This document shows positions 26,251 to 36,761 of a stretch of 49,262 nucleotides of DNA, in pieces. The position numbers and the translations under genes were made by a program. The stretch is from Aquamicrobium sp. LC103 (GTDB taxonomy: Bacteria > Pseudomonadota > Alphaproteobacteria > Rhizobiales > Rhizobiaceae): contig NZ_LBCQ02000020.1 in the NCBI RefSeq assembly GCF_001014615.2, forward strand, positions 1 to 49,262, in the 5' to 3' direction. The notes under the pieces are model-generated. The model was not told the origin of the DNA and made no database searches. It saw only the letters and a program-made list of their open reading frames with translations. Position 1 is the stretch's first letter; each line of letters starts with the position of its first letter.

Positions 26251-27081
26251 GTGTGCGGGGTTTCAAACTTGTTCAGGCGACAGCTCGTCGCGCTCTTGTC
26301 GGGCGCGTGTCTTCTTGCATCCGCGTCGAACGGCCTCGCGGCCGACGGCCCGTTCGGATGGTTCTCGGGCGACTGGTATCTGAAGGTCGGCGCGGCCGGC
26401 ATCCAGGCACCCAAATTCGAGGGTTCCAGCAGCAGCGCGTTCAAGGTCGCGCCGCTGGTCTCGCTCGGCAAGCACGGCAGGTCGGCGCGCTTCTCCTCGC
26501 GCAACGACAACATCTCGCTGGCGCTGATGGACACTGGCGGCTTCCGCGCCGGCATGGCGGGCAAGTTCGTGCCGCGCCGCGACGAGGACGATTCCAGCGA
26601 CCTCGCCGGTCTCGACAGGGTGAAGATGGGCGCGGAAGTCGGGGGCTTCGCCGAAATCTACCCGACCGACTGGCTGCGCTTCCGCGCCGAGATGCGCCGC
26701 GGAGTAAGATCGCATAGCGGTTTGGTGACGGATGTTTCGGCCGACGCCTTCCTCGATTTCACCGAAACGATCCAGTTTTCGGGCGGCCCGCGCCTGTCCT
26801 ACGCCACCAGCGACTATTTCGATGCCTATTACGGCGTGTCGTCGGGTGAATCGGCTTCGTCCGGGCTCTCGGAATATCAGCCGGGCAGCGGTGTGAAATC
26901 GATGGGGCTCGGCGGTGCCGTCACCTGGCGGGCAACCGACAAGATCAATGCGAGCGTGTTTGCCGAATATTCCCGGCTGATGGGACCGGCCGCGGATTCC
27001 AGCCTCGTGCGCGAGCGCGGGTCACGCAACCCGGTCATGGTGGGCGCGATGGCGACCTACCGCTTCGATTTCTCGATGTGA
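26251..27081 (+). CDS. MipA/OmpV family outer-membrane protein
   Basis: A 276-residue exported protein: signal peptide (QLVALLSGACLLASASNGLAA), then alternating polar/aromatic segments typical of a beta barrel. It ends in TYRFDFSM, with an aromatic third from last as in outer-membrane proteins. The GGFRAGMAGKF and FGWFSGDWYLKVGAAG regions fit the MipA/OmpV family (scaffolding of murein enzymes or porin-like roles). The GTG at 26251 or a TTG at 26269 could start it. It follows ribF by 69 bp and is followed by a hairpin. Confidence 0.8.
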   Translation: MCGVSNLFRRQLVALLSGACLLASASNGLAADGPFGWFSGDWYLKVGAAGIQAPKFEGSSSSAFKVAPLVSLGKHGRSARFSSRNDNISLALMDTGGFRAGMAGKFVPRRDEDDSSDLAGLDRVKMGAEVGGFAEIYPTDWLRFRAEMRRGVRSHSGLVTDVSADAFLDFTETIQFSGGPRLSYATSDYFDAYYGVSSGESASSGLSEYQPGSGVKSMGLGGAVTWRATDKINASVFAEYSRLMGPAADSSLVRERGSRNPVMVGAMATYRFDFSM

Positions 27082-27088
27082 CGCGTTC

Positions 27089-27121
27089 GGGGCAGGAACA
27101 ATAGCCCCTTTATTCCTTGCC
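27089..27121 (+). terminator. Hairpin downstream of the MipA gene
   Basis: Alternative stems ggggc/gcccc (27089-27108, followed by tttatt) and ggcaggaa/ttccttgcc (27091-27121) lie just after the stop. A third hairpin, ggctccgc/gcggagcc, follows at 27124-27146. The rest of the 250-bp gap to ileS shows a gcgcgc stem near 27240-27260 but no gene or leader that I recognise. Confidence 0.45.
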
Positions 27122-27331
27122 AAGGCTCCGCTAAAAGCGCGGAGCCATGAAAAAGCGCGTCCTCGACATCGCGATCACGATACGAATTACTTGCCCGGCT
27201 TTCCGGGCGGCCTGAAGGGCTGCCGGAAGGTCCGGGAAATTACGCGCGCCTTCTTCCGCGCGCCATCCGCTCGATTGATTGAAGCAACGCCCGGCGAGCG
27301 TCGTGCCCCGGGCCGATGACACGACAAGACG

Positions 27332-30274
27332 ATGACCACATCCGAGAAGATCGACTATTCGAAAACGCTCTACCTGCCGCGGACGGAATTTCCGATGCGC
27401 GCCGGCCTGCCCGAAAAAGAGCCGCTTCTGGTGAAGCGCTGGCAGGAGATGAGCCTCTACGGGAAGCTGCGCGAGAGCGCGGCCGGCCGGCCCCTCTACG
27501 TTCTGCATGACGGCCCGCCCTATGCCAACGGCAACATCCATATCGGCCATGCGCTCAACAAGATCCTGAAGGACGTGATCACCCGCTCCTTCCAGATGCG
27601 CGGCTACGATTCCAACTACGTGCCGGGCTGGGACTGCCATGGCCTGCCGATCGAATGGAAGATCGAGGAACAGTATCGCGCCAAGGGCAAGAACAAGGAC
27701 GAGGTGCCGATCAACGAATTCCGGCAGGAATGCCGCGACTTCGCCGCGCACTGGATCAAGGTGCAGACCGAGGAGTTCAAGCGGCTGGGCGTCGAGGGCG
27801 ACTTCGACAATCCCTATACGACGATGAACTTCCATGCCGAGGCGCGCATCGCCGGCGAGCTGCTCAAATTCGCCATGTCCGGCCAGCTCTATCGCGGCTC
27901 CAAGCCGGTGATGTGGAGCGTGGTGGAGCGCACCGCGCTGGCCGAGGCCGAGGTCGAGTACCAGGACTACGAGTCGGACACGGTGTGGGTGAAGTTCCCT
28001 GTCGCGTCGGGATCGGAAGAGCTTGCCGGCGCGCATGTCGTCATCTGGACGACCACCCCCTGGACCATCCCGGGCAACCGCGCCGTGGCCTACTCGCCGC
28101 GCGTCTTCTACGGCCTCTATGAGGTGACGGGAGCGGAGAATGATTTCGGTCCGCAGGCCGGCGAGAAGCTGATCTTCGCCGACGCGCTCGCCGAGGAATC
28201 CTTTGCCAAGGCGAAGCTGCAGTTCAAGCGCCTGCGCGATGTTCCCGCCAGGGAACTCGCGGCGATGACGCTTGCCCATCCGCTCAAGGGACTAGCCGGC
28301 GGATACGAGTTCGCCGTGCCCCTGCTCCCCGGCGACCACGTCACCGACGATGCCGGCACGGGTTTCGTGCACACCGCTCCGGGCCACGGCCGCGAGGACT
28401 TCGACGCCTGGATGGACGGTGCCAAGGAGCTGCAGGAACGCGGCATCGACACGCGCATCCCCTTCACCGTCGACGATGCGGGCTTCTTCACCAAGGACGC
28501 GCCGGGCTTCGGGCCGGATCGCGAGGGCGGGCCTGCGCGCGTCATCGACGACAACGGCAAGAAGGGCGATGCCAACAAGGCCGTCATCGAGGCGCTGATC
28601 GCCGCTGACATGCTGTTCGCGCGTGGGCGGCTGAAGCATTCCTATCCGCACTCCTGGCGGTCGAAGAAGCCGGTCATCTTCCGCAACACGCCGCAATGGT
28701 TCGTCTATATGGACAAGGAACTGGACGGTTACGGGAAGGACGCGGCCGAAACTTCCAACGAGCCGGACACGCTCCGCACGCGCGCGCTCAAGGCCATCGA
28801 CGCCACCCGCTTCGTGCCCGCCGCCGGCCAGACGCGCCTGCGCGCGATGATCGAGGACCGGCCGGACTGGGTGCTGTCGCGCCAGCGCGCCTGGGGTGTG
28901 CCGATCTGCGTCTTCGCCGACGAGAACGGCGAGGTGCTGAAGGACGAGGCCGTGAACGCCCGCATCGTCGAAGCGTTCGAGGCCGAGGGCGCCGACGCGT
29001 GGTTTGCCGAAGGCGCGCGCGAGCGCTTCCTGGGCTCCCGCGCCAACGAGCCCTGGCAGATGGTGACCGACATTCTCGATGTCTGGTTCGATTCCGGTTC
29101 CACCCATGTCTTCACGCTGGAGGACCGTCCCGACCTGAAATGGCCGGCCGACGTCTATCTCGAAGGCTCCGACCAGCATCGCGGCTGGTTCCATTCCTCG
29201 CTGCTCGAAAGCTGCGGCACGCGGGGCAGGGCGCCCTACGATGCCGTCATCACCCATGGCTTCACCATGGACGAGGACGGCCGCAAGATGTCGAAGTCGC
29301 TCGGCAACACCGTGGTGCCGCAGGACGTGATGAAGCAGTCGGGCGCCGACATACTGCGCCTTTGGGTGATGACGACCGATTATTGGGAAGACCAGCGCCT
29401 CGGCAAGAACGTGCTGCAGACCAATATCGACGCCTACCGCAAACTGAGGAACACCATCCGCTGGATGCTCGGCACGCTCGCCCATGACGAGGGCGAGGAC
29501 GTGCCGGTCGCCGAGATGCCGGAACTGGAACGGCTGATGCTGCACCGGATCGCCGAGCTCGACGAACTGGTGCGCAAGGGCTACGACGCCTTCGACTTCA
29601 AGCGCGTCACCCGCGCGCTGATCGACTTCATGGTGGTCGAGCTCTCCGCTTTCTATTTCGACGTGCGCAAGGATTCGCTCTACTGCGACGCGCCGTCGAG
29701 CGGCAAGCGCAAGGCGGCGATCGTCGTCGTGCGTCGCCTCTTCGACAGCCTGGTGACCTGGCTCGCCCCGATGCTGCCCTTCACCATGGAGGAGGCGTGG
29801 CTGGAGCGCTATCCCGACGCCGTTTCGGTGCATCTGGAGCAGTTCCCGGCGGTTCCGGCCGAGTGGCGCGACGAGAAGTTGGCCGCCAAATGGCGCAAGG
29901 TTCGTCAGGTGCGCCGCGTCGTCACCGGCGCGCTCGAGATCGAGAGGCGTGAGAAGCGCATCGGCTCCTCGCTCGAGGCGGCACCCATCGTCCATGTCAT
30001 GGATCCGGATCTCCGCACGGCCATCGCCGGTCTCGACATGGCGGAGATCTGCATCACCAGCGGCATCTCGATCCTCGACACGACCGCGCCGGAAGGCGCA
30101 TTTACGCTCGACGAGGTGAAGGGGGTAGGCGTGGTGCCGGCGCTTGCCAGCGGCACCAAATGCGCCCGCTCATGGCGCATCACCAAGGATGTCGGTTCGG
30201 ATCCGGAATTCCCGGACGTTTCGGCGCGCGACGCGGCGGCACTTCACGAACTGAAGGCGTTGGGGCGGCTCTAA
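27332..30274 (+). CDS. ileS: Isoleucine--tRNA ligase
   Basis: A 980-residue class I aminoacyl-tRNA synthetase charging tRNA-Ile. The HIGH signature is NIHIGHAL near residue 69 and KMSKS lies at about 652, with the editing domain ([16 protein letters not shown]) between. The C-terminus reads [13 protein letters not shown], where E. coli-type enzymes have a four-cysteine zinc site. Only one cysteine is left, so the zinc finger has been lost, as in relatives I recall from rhizobia. The stop codon lies inside a palindromic repeat. Confidence 0.96.
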   Translation: MTTSEKIDYSKTLYLPRTEFPMRAGLPEKEPLLVKRWQEMSLYGKLRESAAGRPLYVLHDGPPYANGNIHIGHALNKILKDVITRSFQMRGYDSNYVPGWDCHGLPIEWKIEEQYRAKGKNKDEVPINEFRQECRDFAAHWIKVQTEEFKRLGVEGDFDNPYTTMNFHAEARIAGELLKFAMSGQLYRGSKPVMWSVVERTALAEAEVEYQDYESDTVWVKFPVASGSEELAGAHVVIWTTTPWTIPGNRAVAYSPRVFYGLYEVTGAENDFGPQAGEKLIFADALAEESFAKAKLQFKRLRDVPARELAAMTLAHPLKGLAGGYEFAVPLLPGDHVTDDAGTGFVHTAPGHGREDFDAWMDGAKELQERGIDTRIPFTVDDAGFFTKDAPGFGPDREGGPARVIDDNGKKGDANKAVIEALIAADMLFARGRLKHSYPHSWRSKKPVIFRNTPQWFVYMDKELDGYGKDAAETSNEPDTLRTRALKAIDATRFVPAAGQTRLRAMIEDRPDWVLSRQRAWGVPICVFADENGEVLKDEAVNARIVEAFEAEGADAWFAEGARERFLGSRANEPWQMVTDILDVWFDSGSTHVFTLEDRPDLKWPADVYLEGSDQHRGWFHSSLLESCGTRGRAPYDAVITHGFTMDEDGRKMSKSLGNTVVPQDVMKQSGADILRLWVMTTDYWEDQRLGKNVLQTNIDAYRKLRNTIRWMLGTLAHDEGEDVPVAEMPELERLMLHRIAELDELVRKGYDAFDFKRVTRALIDFMVVELSAFYFDVRKDSLYCDAPSSGKRKAAIVVVRRLFDSLVTWLAPMLPFTMEEAWLERYPDAVSVHLEQFPAVPAEWRDEKLAAKWRKVRQVRRVVTGALEIERREKRIGSSLEAAPIVHVMDPDLRTAIAGLDMAEICITSGISILDTTAPEGAFTLDEVKGVGVVPALASGTKCARSWRITKDVGSDPEFPDVSARDAAALHELKALGRL

Positions 30275-30373
30275 AGCGCGACGCGATCTTTCAGATTCGC
30301 TGACCGCGCTTTAGGTCTTTGTTTTTACGCATGTCTTTATCCCGAAACCGGATACCACTTTCGGGAGACATGC
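30272..30373. repeat. Two-palindrome intergenic repeat overlapping the ileS stop
   Basis: The first palindrome has arms taaagcgcg (30272-30280) and cgcgcttta (30305-30313), so it includes the ileS stop codon TAA. The second has gcatgtct-ttat-cccgaaa (30329-30347) pairing with tttcggg-agacatgc (30359-30373). The linking gtttttacgc and the cccgaaaccggataccactttcggg core are a pattern that recurs between genes of many rhizobia. It may double as the ileS transcription end. Confidence 0.8.
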
Positions 30374-30388
30374 TCTGACAGCTAAGTT

Positions 30389-30428
30389 GAGGGCAACGAT
30401 GGCGGCCTCGTCCGTGGTCGTTGCCCTC
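30389..30428. repeat. Perfect 11-bp inverted repeat upstream of lipoprotein gene
   Basis: gagggcaacga (30389-30399) and tcgttgccctc (30418-30428) are exact inverses separated by 18 bp, 125 bp ahead of the lipoprotein start. It could be an operator or a leader hairpin. No poly-T follows. The remaining gap to 30552 shows nothing further that I recognise. Confidence 0.4.
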
Positions 30429-30552
30429 GCAAGGCGCATGGTTTACAAGGCCATCGCGCGAATACGGAAGCATGGGCGCCATGTTGTCGCCGGATTTTTC
30501 GGCGAAATGTGGCGTGCCGGATTTTGTCACCGGTGCGAGAGGCGATTTGGAC

Positions 30553-31224
30553 GTGAAGATGAACCGCATTCCTCATGAGGGACGTATACCCCTCGTCGCC
30601 AGCCTTTCGGCTGTGTGCCTGAGCGCGCTTCTGGCAGGCTGCATAGCCTCCCCCACCTATGGCACGGGCAAGTCGGCCAACGCACAGCTGATGGACGACG
30701 TGACGGGCATTCTCGCCATCGGCGGAAGCAAGGACAAGAAGTCGGAAATCGCCTATACGCCGCGGCCGGAACTGGTGAAGCCCGCCTCTCTCGAGGTGCT
30801 GCCCCAGCCGCAGGAGAACGTCGCCGCCGCCGGAAACCCGGCATGGCCGGAATCGCCCGAGGAGCGCCGCGCCCGCATCCGCGCCGACGCGACGGCGAAC
30901 CAGGACAACCCGTTCTACGAACCCCTGGCGCGGACCGGCAACCGCAACAGTACCGGTGAGACGACCGATTTCACGCGCGACTCATCGCCTGGCGCGCAGA
31001 CCATGGACGTTCGCGGCACGCGCGAGCAGTTCAATCAGCGCGTGCGCCAGAACCGCCAGGGCGACCCGAATACCCGCAGATATCTGAGCGAGCCGCCGAC
31101 CGCCTATCGCAAGCCTTCCGACGCGGCGCCCGTGGGCGACGTTGGTGAGGACGAATGGCTGAAGGAGCGCAAGAACAACAGCGCTTCGGGCAAGAGCTGG
31201 CGCGACATCGTTCCCTGGCTGTGA
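30553..31224 (+). CDS. Hypothetical outer-membrane or periplasmic lipoprotein
   Basis: A 223-residue protein with a lipoprotein signal: a charged start, SLSAVCLSAL hydrophobic core and the lipobox LLAGC (Cys near residue 32). The mature part is hydrophilic, proline- and arginine-rich and probably disordered (ESPEERRARIRADATANQDN). It ends in SWRDIVPWL. I chose the GTG at 30553, with gagagg 10 bp upstream; ATG at 30559 is an alternative. No known family is recognised. It is convergent with tadA, 12 bp away, and preceded by repeats, so it appears to be its own transcript. Confidence 0.7.
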   Translation: MKMNRIPHEGRIPLVASLSAVCLSALLAGCIASPTYGTGKSANAQLMDDVTGILAIGGSKDKKSEIAYTPRPELVKPASLEVLPQPQENVAAAGNPAWPESPEERRARIRADATANQDNPFYEPLARTGNRNSTGETTDFTRDSSPGAQTMDVRGTREQFNQRVRQNRQGDPNTRRYLSEPPTAYRKPSDAAPVGDVGEDEWLKERKNNSASGKSWRDIVPWL

Positions 31225-31236
31225 AGCGGCGGACCT

Positions 31237-31698
31237 TCAGGCCTTCCGCCGCTCCCTGAAGAAGCCTCTGAGCATTTCTGAGGCCTTGACCTCGCCGATG
31301 CCGGCGTAGATTTCCGGCGCGTGATGGCAGGTCGGCTGGCTGAAATAGCGCATGCCGCTGACCACCGCGCCGCCCTTTTCGTCCGAAGCCCCGAAATAAA
31401 GACGCCTGATGCGCGCGAAGGAAATGGCGGCCGCGCACATCGGGCAGGGCTCCAGCGTCACGTAGAGATCGGCATCCACCAGCCGCTCCGTATCGAGCAC
31501 GCGGCAGGCTTCGCGGATCGCCAGCATTTCGGCATGGGCGGTCGGATCCTTCATCTCGCGCGGGCGATTGCCGGCACTGGCGATCACCTTGCCGTCGCGC
31601 ACGACGACGGCACCGATCGGCACCTCGCCGCGCTCCTGGGCCGCTTCCGCCTCGGCGAAGGCGATTTCCATAAAATCCGGGCGTCTCGTCCGTGTCAT
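31237..31698 (-). CDS. tadA: tRNA(adenine34) deaminase TadA
   Basis: A 153-residue zinc-dependent deaminase that converts adenosine-34 to inosine in the wobble position of tRNA-Arg(ACG), an essential step. The cytidine deaminase-type motif HAE (PTAHAEML) and PCPMC (EPCPMCAAAI) supply the catalytic Glu and zinc ligands. The ATG at 31698 gives a normal N-terminus; ATG at 31671 would remove nine residues. It is divergent from the RluB-type gene with a 68-bp gap between. Confidence 0.93.
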   Translation of the reverse strand: MTRTRRPDFMEIAFAEAEAAQERGEVPIGAVVVRDGKVIASAGNRPREMKDPTAHAEMLAIREACRVLDTERLVDADLYVTLEPCPMCAAAISFARIRRLYFGASDEKGGAVVSGMRYFSQPTCHHAPEIYAGIGEVKASEMLRGFFRERRKA

Positions 31699-31766
31699 CC
31701 TGCTACATTTCTCTCGCAAGGGAGATTCACCTCTGATAACTAGCCGCCCGGAAAGGCAAAGGCCAC

Positions 31767-33365
31767 ATGAACGACGAACGAAAACGACCGGCACGCGGCG
31801 GCGCGGGTAAGGACAATCGCAGGGGCGAAGCGCGCGACGGCTCGAAGAAGCCGGGCTTCCGCGCCGATGGGCCGTCGCGCGCGGACAAGGGCAAGAAACC
31901 CTTCGCCAAGCGCCGCGACGATGCCGGCGAGGCGAGATCCGAGCGCAAGCCTTTCCGCAAGCGCGACGACGAGCGCAAACCATTCCGCGCGCGAGAGGAA
32001 GGCGACCGCCCTTTCCGGGAACGCGGTGAAGGAGATCGGCCGTTCCGCAAGCGTGACGGTGAAGGCAAGCCTTTCCGGTCGAGGGAGGAAGGCGCCAAGC
32101 CTTACCGCAAGCGCGAGGAAGGCGGCTCTGCCCGGGGCGAGCGGCCGGGCCGGGCCGAACGCGAGCAGTTTCGCGCCGGAGCGGGTGATCGCCCGCGCGC
32201 AAAGCCCTTCAAGCCGCGTGAGGAGGCCGCGGAAGCCGGCGAGGGCGAGCGCATCGCCAAGCGTCTGGCGCGCGCGGGCGTGGCCTCGCGCCGCGATGCC
32301 GAGGAGATGATCGCCGCCGGGCGCGTCAGCGTGAACGGCAAGGTGCTTGAATCGCCCGCCCTCAACGTCACCGCGCGCGACAGGATCGAACTCGACGGCA
32401 AGGAAATCCCGCCGATCGAGCGCACGCGGCTCTTCCTGCTCCACAAGCCTGGAGGAGTGGTCACCACGAGCCGCGATCCCGAGGGCCGCAAGACCGTTTT
32501 CGACATCTTGCCGGCCAATCTCCCGCGCCTGATGACGGTGGGTCGCCTCGACATCAACACCGAGGGTCTTCTGCTCCTGACCAATGACGGCGGGCTGGCG
32601 CGGGTCCTGGAACTGCCCGCGACCGGGTGGTTGCGGCGGTATCGTGTGCGCGTGCACGGCAAGGTGGACGAAGTGGCGCTCGCGGGCCTCAAGGACGGCA
32701 TTGCGGTCGATGGCGTGTTCTACGGCTCGATCGAGGCTTCGCTCGACCGCGAGCAGGGCTCCAATGCGTGGCTCACCATCGGCCTGCGCGAGGGCAAGAA
32801 CCGTGAGGTGAAGAACATCCTCGGCGCGCTCGGGCTCGACGTGACGCGGCTCATCCGCGTTTCCTTCGGACCATTCCAGCTCGGAGAGCTGGCGGAAGGC
32901 GAGGTGCGCGAACTGAAGGGGCGCTTGCTGCGCGACCAACTCGGCGACCGGCTGATCGAGGAATCGGGCGCCAATTTCGATGCGCCGATCCTGAACGAAT
33001 TCTCCAACAAGCCGGTTTCGCGTCCCCGCGACGCGGCTCGCGAGGAGGAAAGAGGCGGCCAGTCGAAGGAATTTCGTCCCAACCGCAAGCGCGAGCGCGA
33101 GGAAAAGCGCGAAAACGCTCTCGACCGTCTGCAAACCAGGCCCTCGCGGGGCGGCAAGCCGTTTGGACCCGGCGCCAAGCCGGGCAAACGCGAGGAAAAG
33201 CCGTTCGAGCAACCGCGCTCGCGCACGTCGAACGTGTGGATGGCGCCCGGGGCGAAGCCCATGGGCGAGAAGAAGAAGGCGGCCGCGACGGAGCGCAACA
33301 AGGACAGGCGCTATGCTGGCAAGCCGCGGCCTACCGGTCCGCGCAAGCCGCGCGGAGAGCGCTGA
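31767..33365 (+). CDS. rluB: RluB-type rRNA pseudouridine synthase with basic extensions
   Basis: A 532-residue protein with a standard synthase in the middle. An S4 RNA-binding domain covers about 160-205, followed by the RsuA/RluB catalytic domain to about 400. The catalytic Asp262 lies in GRLDINTEGLLLL, and LREGKNREVKNIL is near 350. The enzyme isomerises a 23S rRNA uridine, by homology U2605 in E. coli. About 155 N-terminal and 130 C-terminal residues are Arg/Lys/Glu-rich and disordered. The N-terminal part has roughly 12-residue KPFRKRDDE/RPFRERGEG repeats. RsmD starts 2 bp after the stop, so both rRNA-modifying genes are coupled. The exact target is inferred. Confidence 0.88.
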   Translation: MNDERKRPARGGAGKDNRRGEARDGSKKPGFRADGPSRADKGKKPFAKRRDDAGEARSERKPFRKRDDERKPFRAREEGDRPFRERGEGDRPFRKRDGEGKPFRSREEGAKPYRKREEGGSARGERPGRAEREQFRAGAGDRPRAKPFKPREEAAEAGEGERIAKRLARAGVASRRDAEEMIAAGRVSVNGKVLESPALNVTARDRIELDGKEIPPIERTRLFLLHKPGGVVTTSRDPEGRKTVFDILPANLPRLMTVGRLDINTEGLLLLTNDGGLARVLELPATGWLRRYRVRVHGKVDEVALAGLKDGIAVDGVFYGSIEASLDREQGSNAWLTIGLREGKNREVKNILGALGLDVTRLIRVSFGPFQLGELAEGEVRELKGRLLRDQLGDRLIEESGANFDAPILNEFSNKPVSRPRDAAREEERGGQSKEFRPNRKREREEKRENALDRLQTRPSRGGKPFGPGAKPGKREEKPFEQPRSRTSNVWMAPGAKPMGEKKKAAATERNKDRRYAGKPRPTGPRKPRGER

Positions 33366-33367
33366 GC

Positions 33368-33922
33368 GTGCGCATCGTCGGCGGCGAGTTTCGCGGGCGG
33401 CCTCTCGCCGCGCCGCGTTCCAGCGCGATCCGACCGACCACCGACCGTGCGCGCGAAGCCGTTTTCAACGTCATCGCCCATAATTTCGGCGGCGATCTGG
33501 AAGGCGCCCGCGTGCTCGATCTCTTCGCCGGAACGGGAGCGCTGGGGCTCGAGGCGCTGTCGCGCGGTGCCTCGCATTGCATCTTCATCGAGGAATCGGC
33601 GGAAGGCCGTGGTCTGATCCGCACCAATGTCGAGACGCTCGGCCTGCAGGGCCGCACCAAGATCTTCCGCCGCGACGCGACCGCCATAGGCGATGTCGGC
33701 ACGATCGCGCCCTTTGGGCTGGTCTTCGCCGATCCGCCCTATGGCAAGGGGCTCGGCGAGCAAGCCCTAGCGGCCGCCCTTGCGGGCGGCTGGCTGATTC
33801 CGGGCGCCCTTTGCATGGTGGAGGAGGCCTCGAGCGCGCAATTCCGTCCGCCCGCCGGCTTTTCGCTGCTCGACAGCCGCGACTACGGCGATACCACGGT
33901 GACTTTCTGCAGGCTGGACTGA
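33368..33922 (+). CDS. rsmD: 16S rRNA (guanine966-N2)-methyltransferase
   Basis: A 184-residue SAM-dependent methyltransferase modifying G966 of 16S rRNA. Motif I is [18 protein letters not shown] near residues 46-63 and the catalytic DPPYG is near 126. It starts with [12 protein letters not shown], characteristic of RsmD. The start is GTG at 33368; the frame is open further upstream inside the RluB gene but without similarity. It is translationally linked to the pseudouridine synthase, and M16 peptidase genes follow 116 bp later. Confidence 0.93.
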   Translation: MRIVGGEFRGRPLAAPRSSAIRPTTDRAREAVFNVIAHNFGGDLEGARVLDLFAGTGALGLEALSRGASHCIFIEESAEGRGLIRTNVETLGLQGRTKIFRRDATAIGDVGTIAPFGLVFADPPYGKGLGEQALAAALAGGWLIPGALCMVEEASSAQFRPPAGFSLLDSRDYGDTTVTFCRLD

Positions 33923-34038
33923 ACATTCGTGCGATTCTGCCCGAGTTTGGCCCAGCTTCACGTACAAGTCATTGCCCGTCGTTTGCCCACGACAGCAAGC
34001 GGCGATATGTCCATTGCGTGGAGAAACAGGAAACGCGA

Positions 34039-35403
34039 ATGCGAAGAAACTCAGGCAACGCGATCCGCTCGGCATTTGCCGCCTTCAGCCTCGTCATGAT
34101 TGCCGGGCCGCAACTGGCGCAGGCGGACGAGAATCCGGTCGCGGATTTCAAGCTCGCAAACGGGCTCGAAGTCGTGGTGATTCCCGACCGGCGCGCGCCC
34201 GTCGTCACGCACATGGTGTGGTACAAGGTCGGAAGCGCGGACGAGAGACCCGGCAAATCCGGCATCGCGCATTTCTTCGAGCACCTGATGTTCAAGGGCA
34301 CGCCGAAACATCCCGCCGGCGAGTTCTCCGCCCGCGTCGCGGCGGTGGGCGGCCGGGAGAACGCATTCACCTCCTACGACTACACGGCCTATTTCCAGCA
34401 GGTTGCGCCGGATCAGCTCCGCACCATGATGGAGTTCGAATCCGACCGGATGCGCAATCTCGTCCTCACCGACGAGGTGATTGAGCCGGAGCGCAACGTG
34501 ATTCTGGAGGAGCGGAGCTCGCAGGTCGAGAACAGTCCCGACGCGCTTCTCGGCGAGGAGATCAACGCGACGCTCTATCAGAACCACCCCTACGGCGTGC
34601 CGATCATCGGCTGGATGCACGAGATCGAGAAGCTCAATCGCGCGGACGCGATCGAGTTCTACGATGCCTATTACGCTCCCAACAACGCCGTTCTGGTGGT
34701 CGCGGGTGACGTCGACCCCGCCGAGGTGCGGAAAATGGCCGAGGAGACCTACGGCCAGGTGGCGCGCGGTCCCGAACTGCCGCCGCGCATCCGCCCGAGC
34801 GAGCCCGAGCAGAACACCAAGCGTACCGTCACGATGCGGGATGCGCGCGTCAGCGTGCCGAATTTCTCCAAGCAATGGGTGGTGCCGTCCTACACCTCGG
34901 CCGAGCCCGGCGAGGCCGAGGCGCTCGATCTTCTGTCCGAGATCCTGGGCGGCGGCGTGCGCAGCCGCATCTATCAGGAACTGGTGGTCAAGCAGGGCAT
35001 CGCCTCCTCGGCCGGGGCCTATTACCAGGGCAATTCGCTCGACGATTCGAGCTTCGCCGTCTACGGCTCGCCGCGGGGCGAGGCCACGCTGGACGAGGTC
35101 GAGAAGGCCATCGACGCGGAGGTGGCCAAGATCGCCACCGACGGCGTCAGCGAGGACGAGCTCGAAAAGGCGAAGCAACGTTTCCTGCGCAGCATGATCT
35201 TTGCCAGGGATGACCAGTCCGGAATGGCCCGCATCTACGGCTCGACGCTGACGACCGGCGGCACGGTGCGCAGCGTCCAGGAATGGCCCGACCGCATCCG
35301 CGCCGTCTCCGTCGAGCAGATTCGCGACGCCGCCCGGCGCCATCTCGATCAACGCAGGTCGGTGACCGGCTACCTGCTGCCCGAGGAAGGCGACCGGACA
35401 TGA
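34039..35403 (+). CDS. M16 family zinc peptidase, catalytic partner
   Basis: A 454-residue exported insulinase/pitrilysin-family peptidase. A signal peptide ([19 protein letters not shown]) precedes the inverted zinc motif HFFEH at residues 78-82, so the active site is intact. A second M16 domain covers about 215-400. Bacterial two-chain M16 proteases are periplasmic relatives of mitochondrial processing peptidase. The ATG at 34039 has aggaaa upstream. It overlaps the next gene by 4 bp, which encodes the partner lacking the zinc motif. Substrate unknown. Confidence 0.92.
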   Translation: MRRNSGNAIRSAFAAFSLVMIAGPQLAQADENPVADFKLANGLEVVVIPDRRAPVVTHMVWYKVGSADERPGKSGIAHFFEHLMFKGTPKHPAGEFSARVAAVGGRENAFTSYDYTAYFQQVAPDQLRTMMEFESDRMRNLVLTDEVIEPERNVILEERSSQVENSPDALLGEEINATLYQNHPYGVPIIGWMHEIEKLNRADAIEFYDAYYAPNNAVLVVAGDVDPAEVRKMAEETYGQVARGPELPPRIRPSEPEQNTKRTVTMRDARVSVPNFSKQWVVPSYTSAEPGEAEALDLLSEILGGGVRSRIYQELVVKQGIASSAGAYYQGNSLDDSSFAVYGSPRGEATLDEVEKAIDAEVAKIATDGVSEDELEKAKQRFLRSMIFARDDQSGMARIYGSTLTTGGTVRSVQEWPDRIRAVSVEQIRDAARRHLDQRRSVTGYLLPEEGDRT

Positions 35404-36761
35404 GAAGGATGGACATGAGAAACTTCGCCGCGACGCGTTTGGCCCTTCTCCTTCTGCCACTCGCTCTTTTCTCCATGCTGCTCGCGATCCCCGCGCGGGC
35501 TGCGGTCGAGATACAGGAAGTGGTCTCCGACAAGGGCATTACCGCCTGGCTGGTGGAGGACTACACGGTTCCCATCGTCACCATCCGCTTCGCCTTCGAG
35601 GGCGGCAGCACGCAGGATCCCGCCGGCAGGGAAGGCATCGCCAACCTGATGACCGGCCTCTTCGACGAGGGCGCGGGCGAGCTCGATTCCGACGCCTTCC
35701 AGGAACGCCTGGACGAGGTTGGCGCCGACATGCGCTTCAACGCGGGCAGGGATGCGATCTACGGCTCGATGCGCATGCTTGCCGAGGAGCGGGGCGCGGC
35801 ATTCGAACTGCTGCAGCTCGCGGTCGACAGCCCGCGCTTCGACCAGGCGCCGGTCGACCGCATCCGCTCGCAGATCCTCACCGGCATCCTCGCCGACGAG
35901 CGCGATCCGCAATCGCAGGGGCGACAGGAATTCGCCAAGGCGCTCTATGGCGACCACCCCTATGCACGCAGGAGCGACGGCACGCCGGACACGCTGAAGG
36001 CGATCACGCTCGACGATTTGCACGCGCAGCACGACAGGCTTTTCGCGAGATCGAACCTGCATGTCGCCGTGGTGGGCGCGATCGACGCCGAGGCGCTCAA
36101 GACCGAGCTCGACCGCGTCTTCGGCAATCTGCCGGAAAAGGACGGCCGCACGCCGGTGAACGAGGCCGATCTGAAGCTCGACCAGCAGGTGGCCTACAAC
36201 TACCCGCTGCCGCAGGCGAGCCTCCAGCTCGTCTATCCGGGCGTGAAGCGCGACGATCCGCAATTCTTCGCGGCCTATCTGATGAACCATATACTGGGTG
36301 GCGGCACCTTCTCCTCGCGCCTGTTCAACGAGGTCCGGGAAAAGCGCGGGCTTGCCTATGGCGTCGGTTCGGCGCTTCACAACAGCGACTATGCCTCGAC
36401 GCTGGTGATCGGCACCTCGACCAGGTCGGACAGGGCGGCCGAGACCCTGGAGCTCATCCGCGCGGAGATACGCCGCATGGCCGAGGAAGGGCCGACGCCG
36501 GAGGAACTGGCCGGCGCGAAGACCTTCGTCATCGGCGCCTATCCGATCAACAATCTGGATTCGTCCTCGGCGATCGCGCGCACGCTTGTGGAGCTGCAGA
36601 AGGACGATCTCGGCATCGACTATATCGACCGCCGCGCGGATCTGATCAACGCGGTGACGCTTGACGAAGTGAAGGCCGCGGCGCAACGATTGTTGACGAG
36701 CGAGCCGGCGTCGCTGATCATCGGGCCGGAAGCGAAGTCCGAGGCCAAAGAGGCACAATGA
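35400..36761 (+). CDS. M16 family peptidase-like protein, non-catalytic partner
   Basis: A 453-residue exported M16 homologue. A signal peptide ([20 protein letters not shown]) is followed by two M16 domains, but the position of HxxEH reads [10 protein letters not shown], so the zinc site is absent. Two-subunit M16 enzymes pair such a chain, which helps substrate binding, with a catalytic chain, and the preceding gene supplies that. Starts at 35400 (ATGA overlap), 35409 and 35415 are all possible. The stop overlaps the patatin gene start by 4 bp, making a tightly coupled three-gene unit. Confidence 0.92.
   Translation: MRRMDMRNFAATRLALLLLPLALFSMLLAIPARAAVEIQEVVSDKGITAWLVEDYTVPIVTIRFAFEGGSTQDPAGREGIANLMTGLFDEGAGELDSDAFQERLDEVGADMRFNAGRDAIYGSMRMLAEERGAAFELLQLAVDSPRFDQAPVDRIRSQILTGILADERDPQSQGRQEFAKALYGDHPYARRSDGTPDTLKAITLDDLHAQHDRLFARSNLHVAVVGAIDAEALKTELDRVFGNLPEKDGRTPVNEADLKLDQQVAYNYPLPQASLQLVYPGVKRDDPQFFAAYLMNHILGGGTFSSRLFNEVREKRGLAYGVGSALHNSDYASTLVIGTSTRSDRAAETLELIRAEIRRMAEEGPTPEELAGAKTFVIGAYPINNLDSSSAIARTLVELQKDDLGIDYIDRRADLINAVTLDEVKAAAQRLLTSEPASLIIGPEAKSEAKEAQ

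Noticed and set aside
27124..27146. Hairpin ggctccgc/gcggagcc as a terminator
   Set aside because: It is followed by atgaaaaagc with no T tract on either strand, so I list only the stronger hairpin before it.
27082..27331. T-box or other leader riboswitch upstream of ileS
   Set aside because: No T-box core sequence or specifier arrangement is visible, and T-boxes are not expected in this group.
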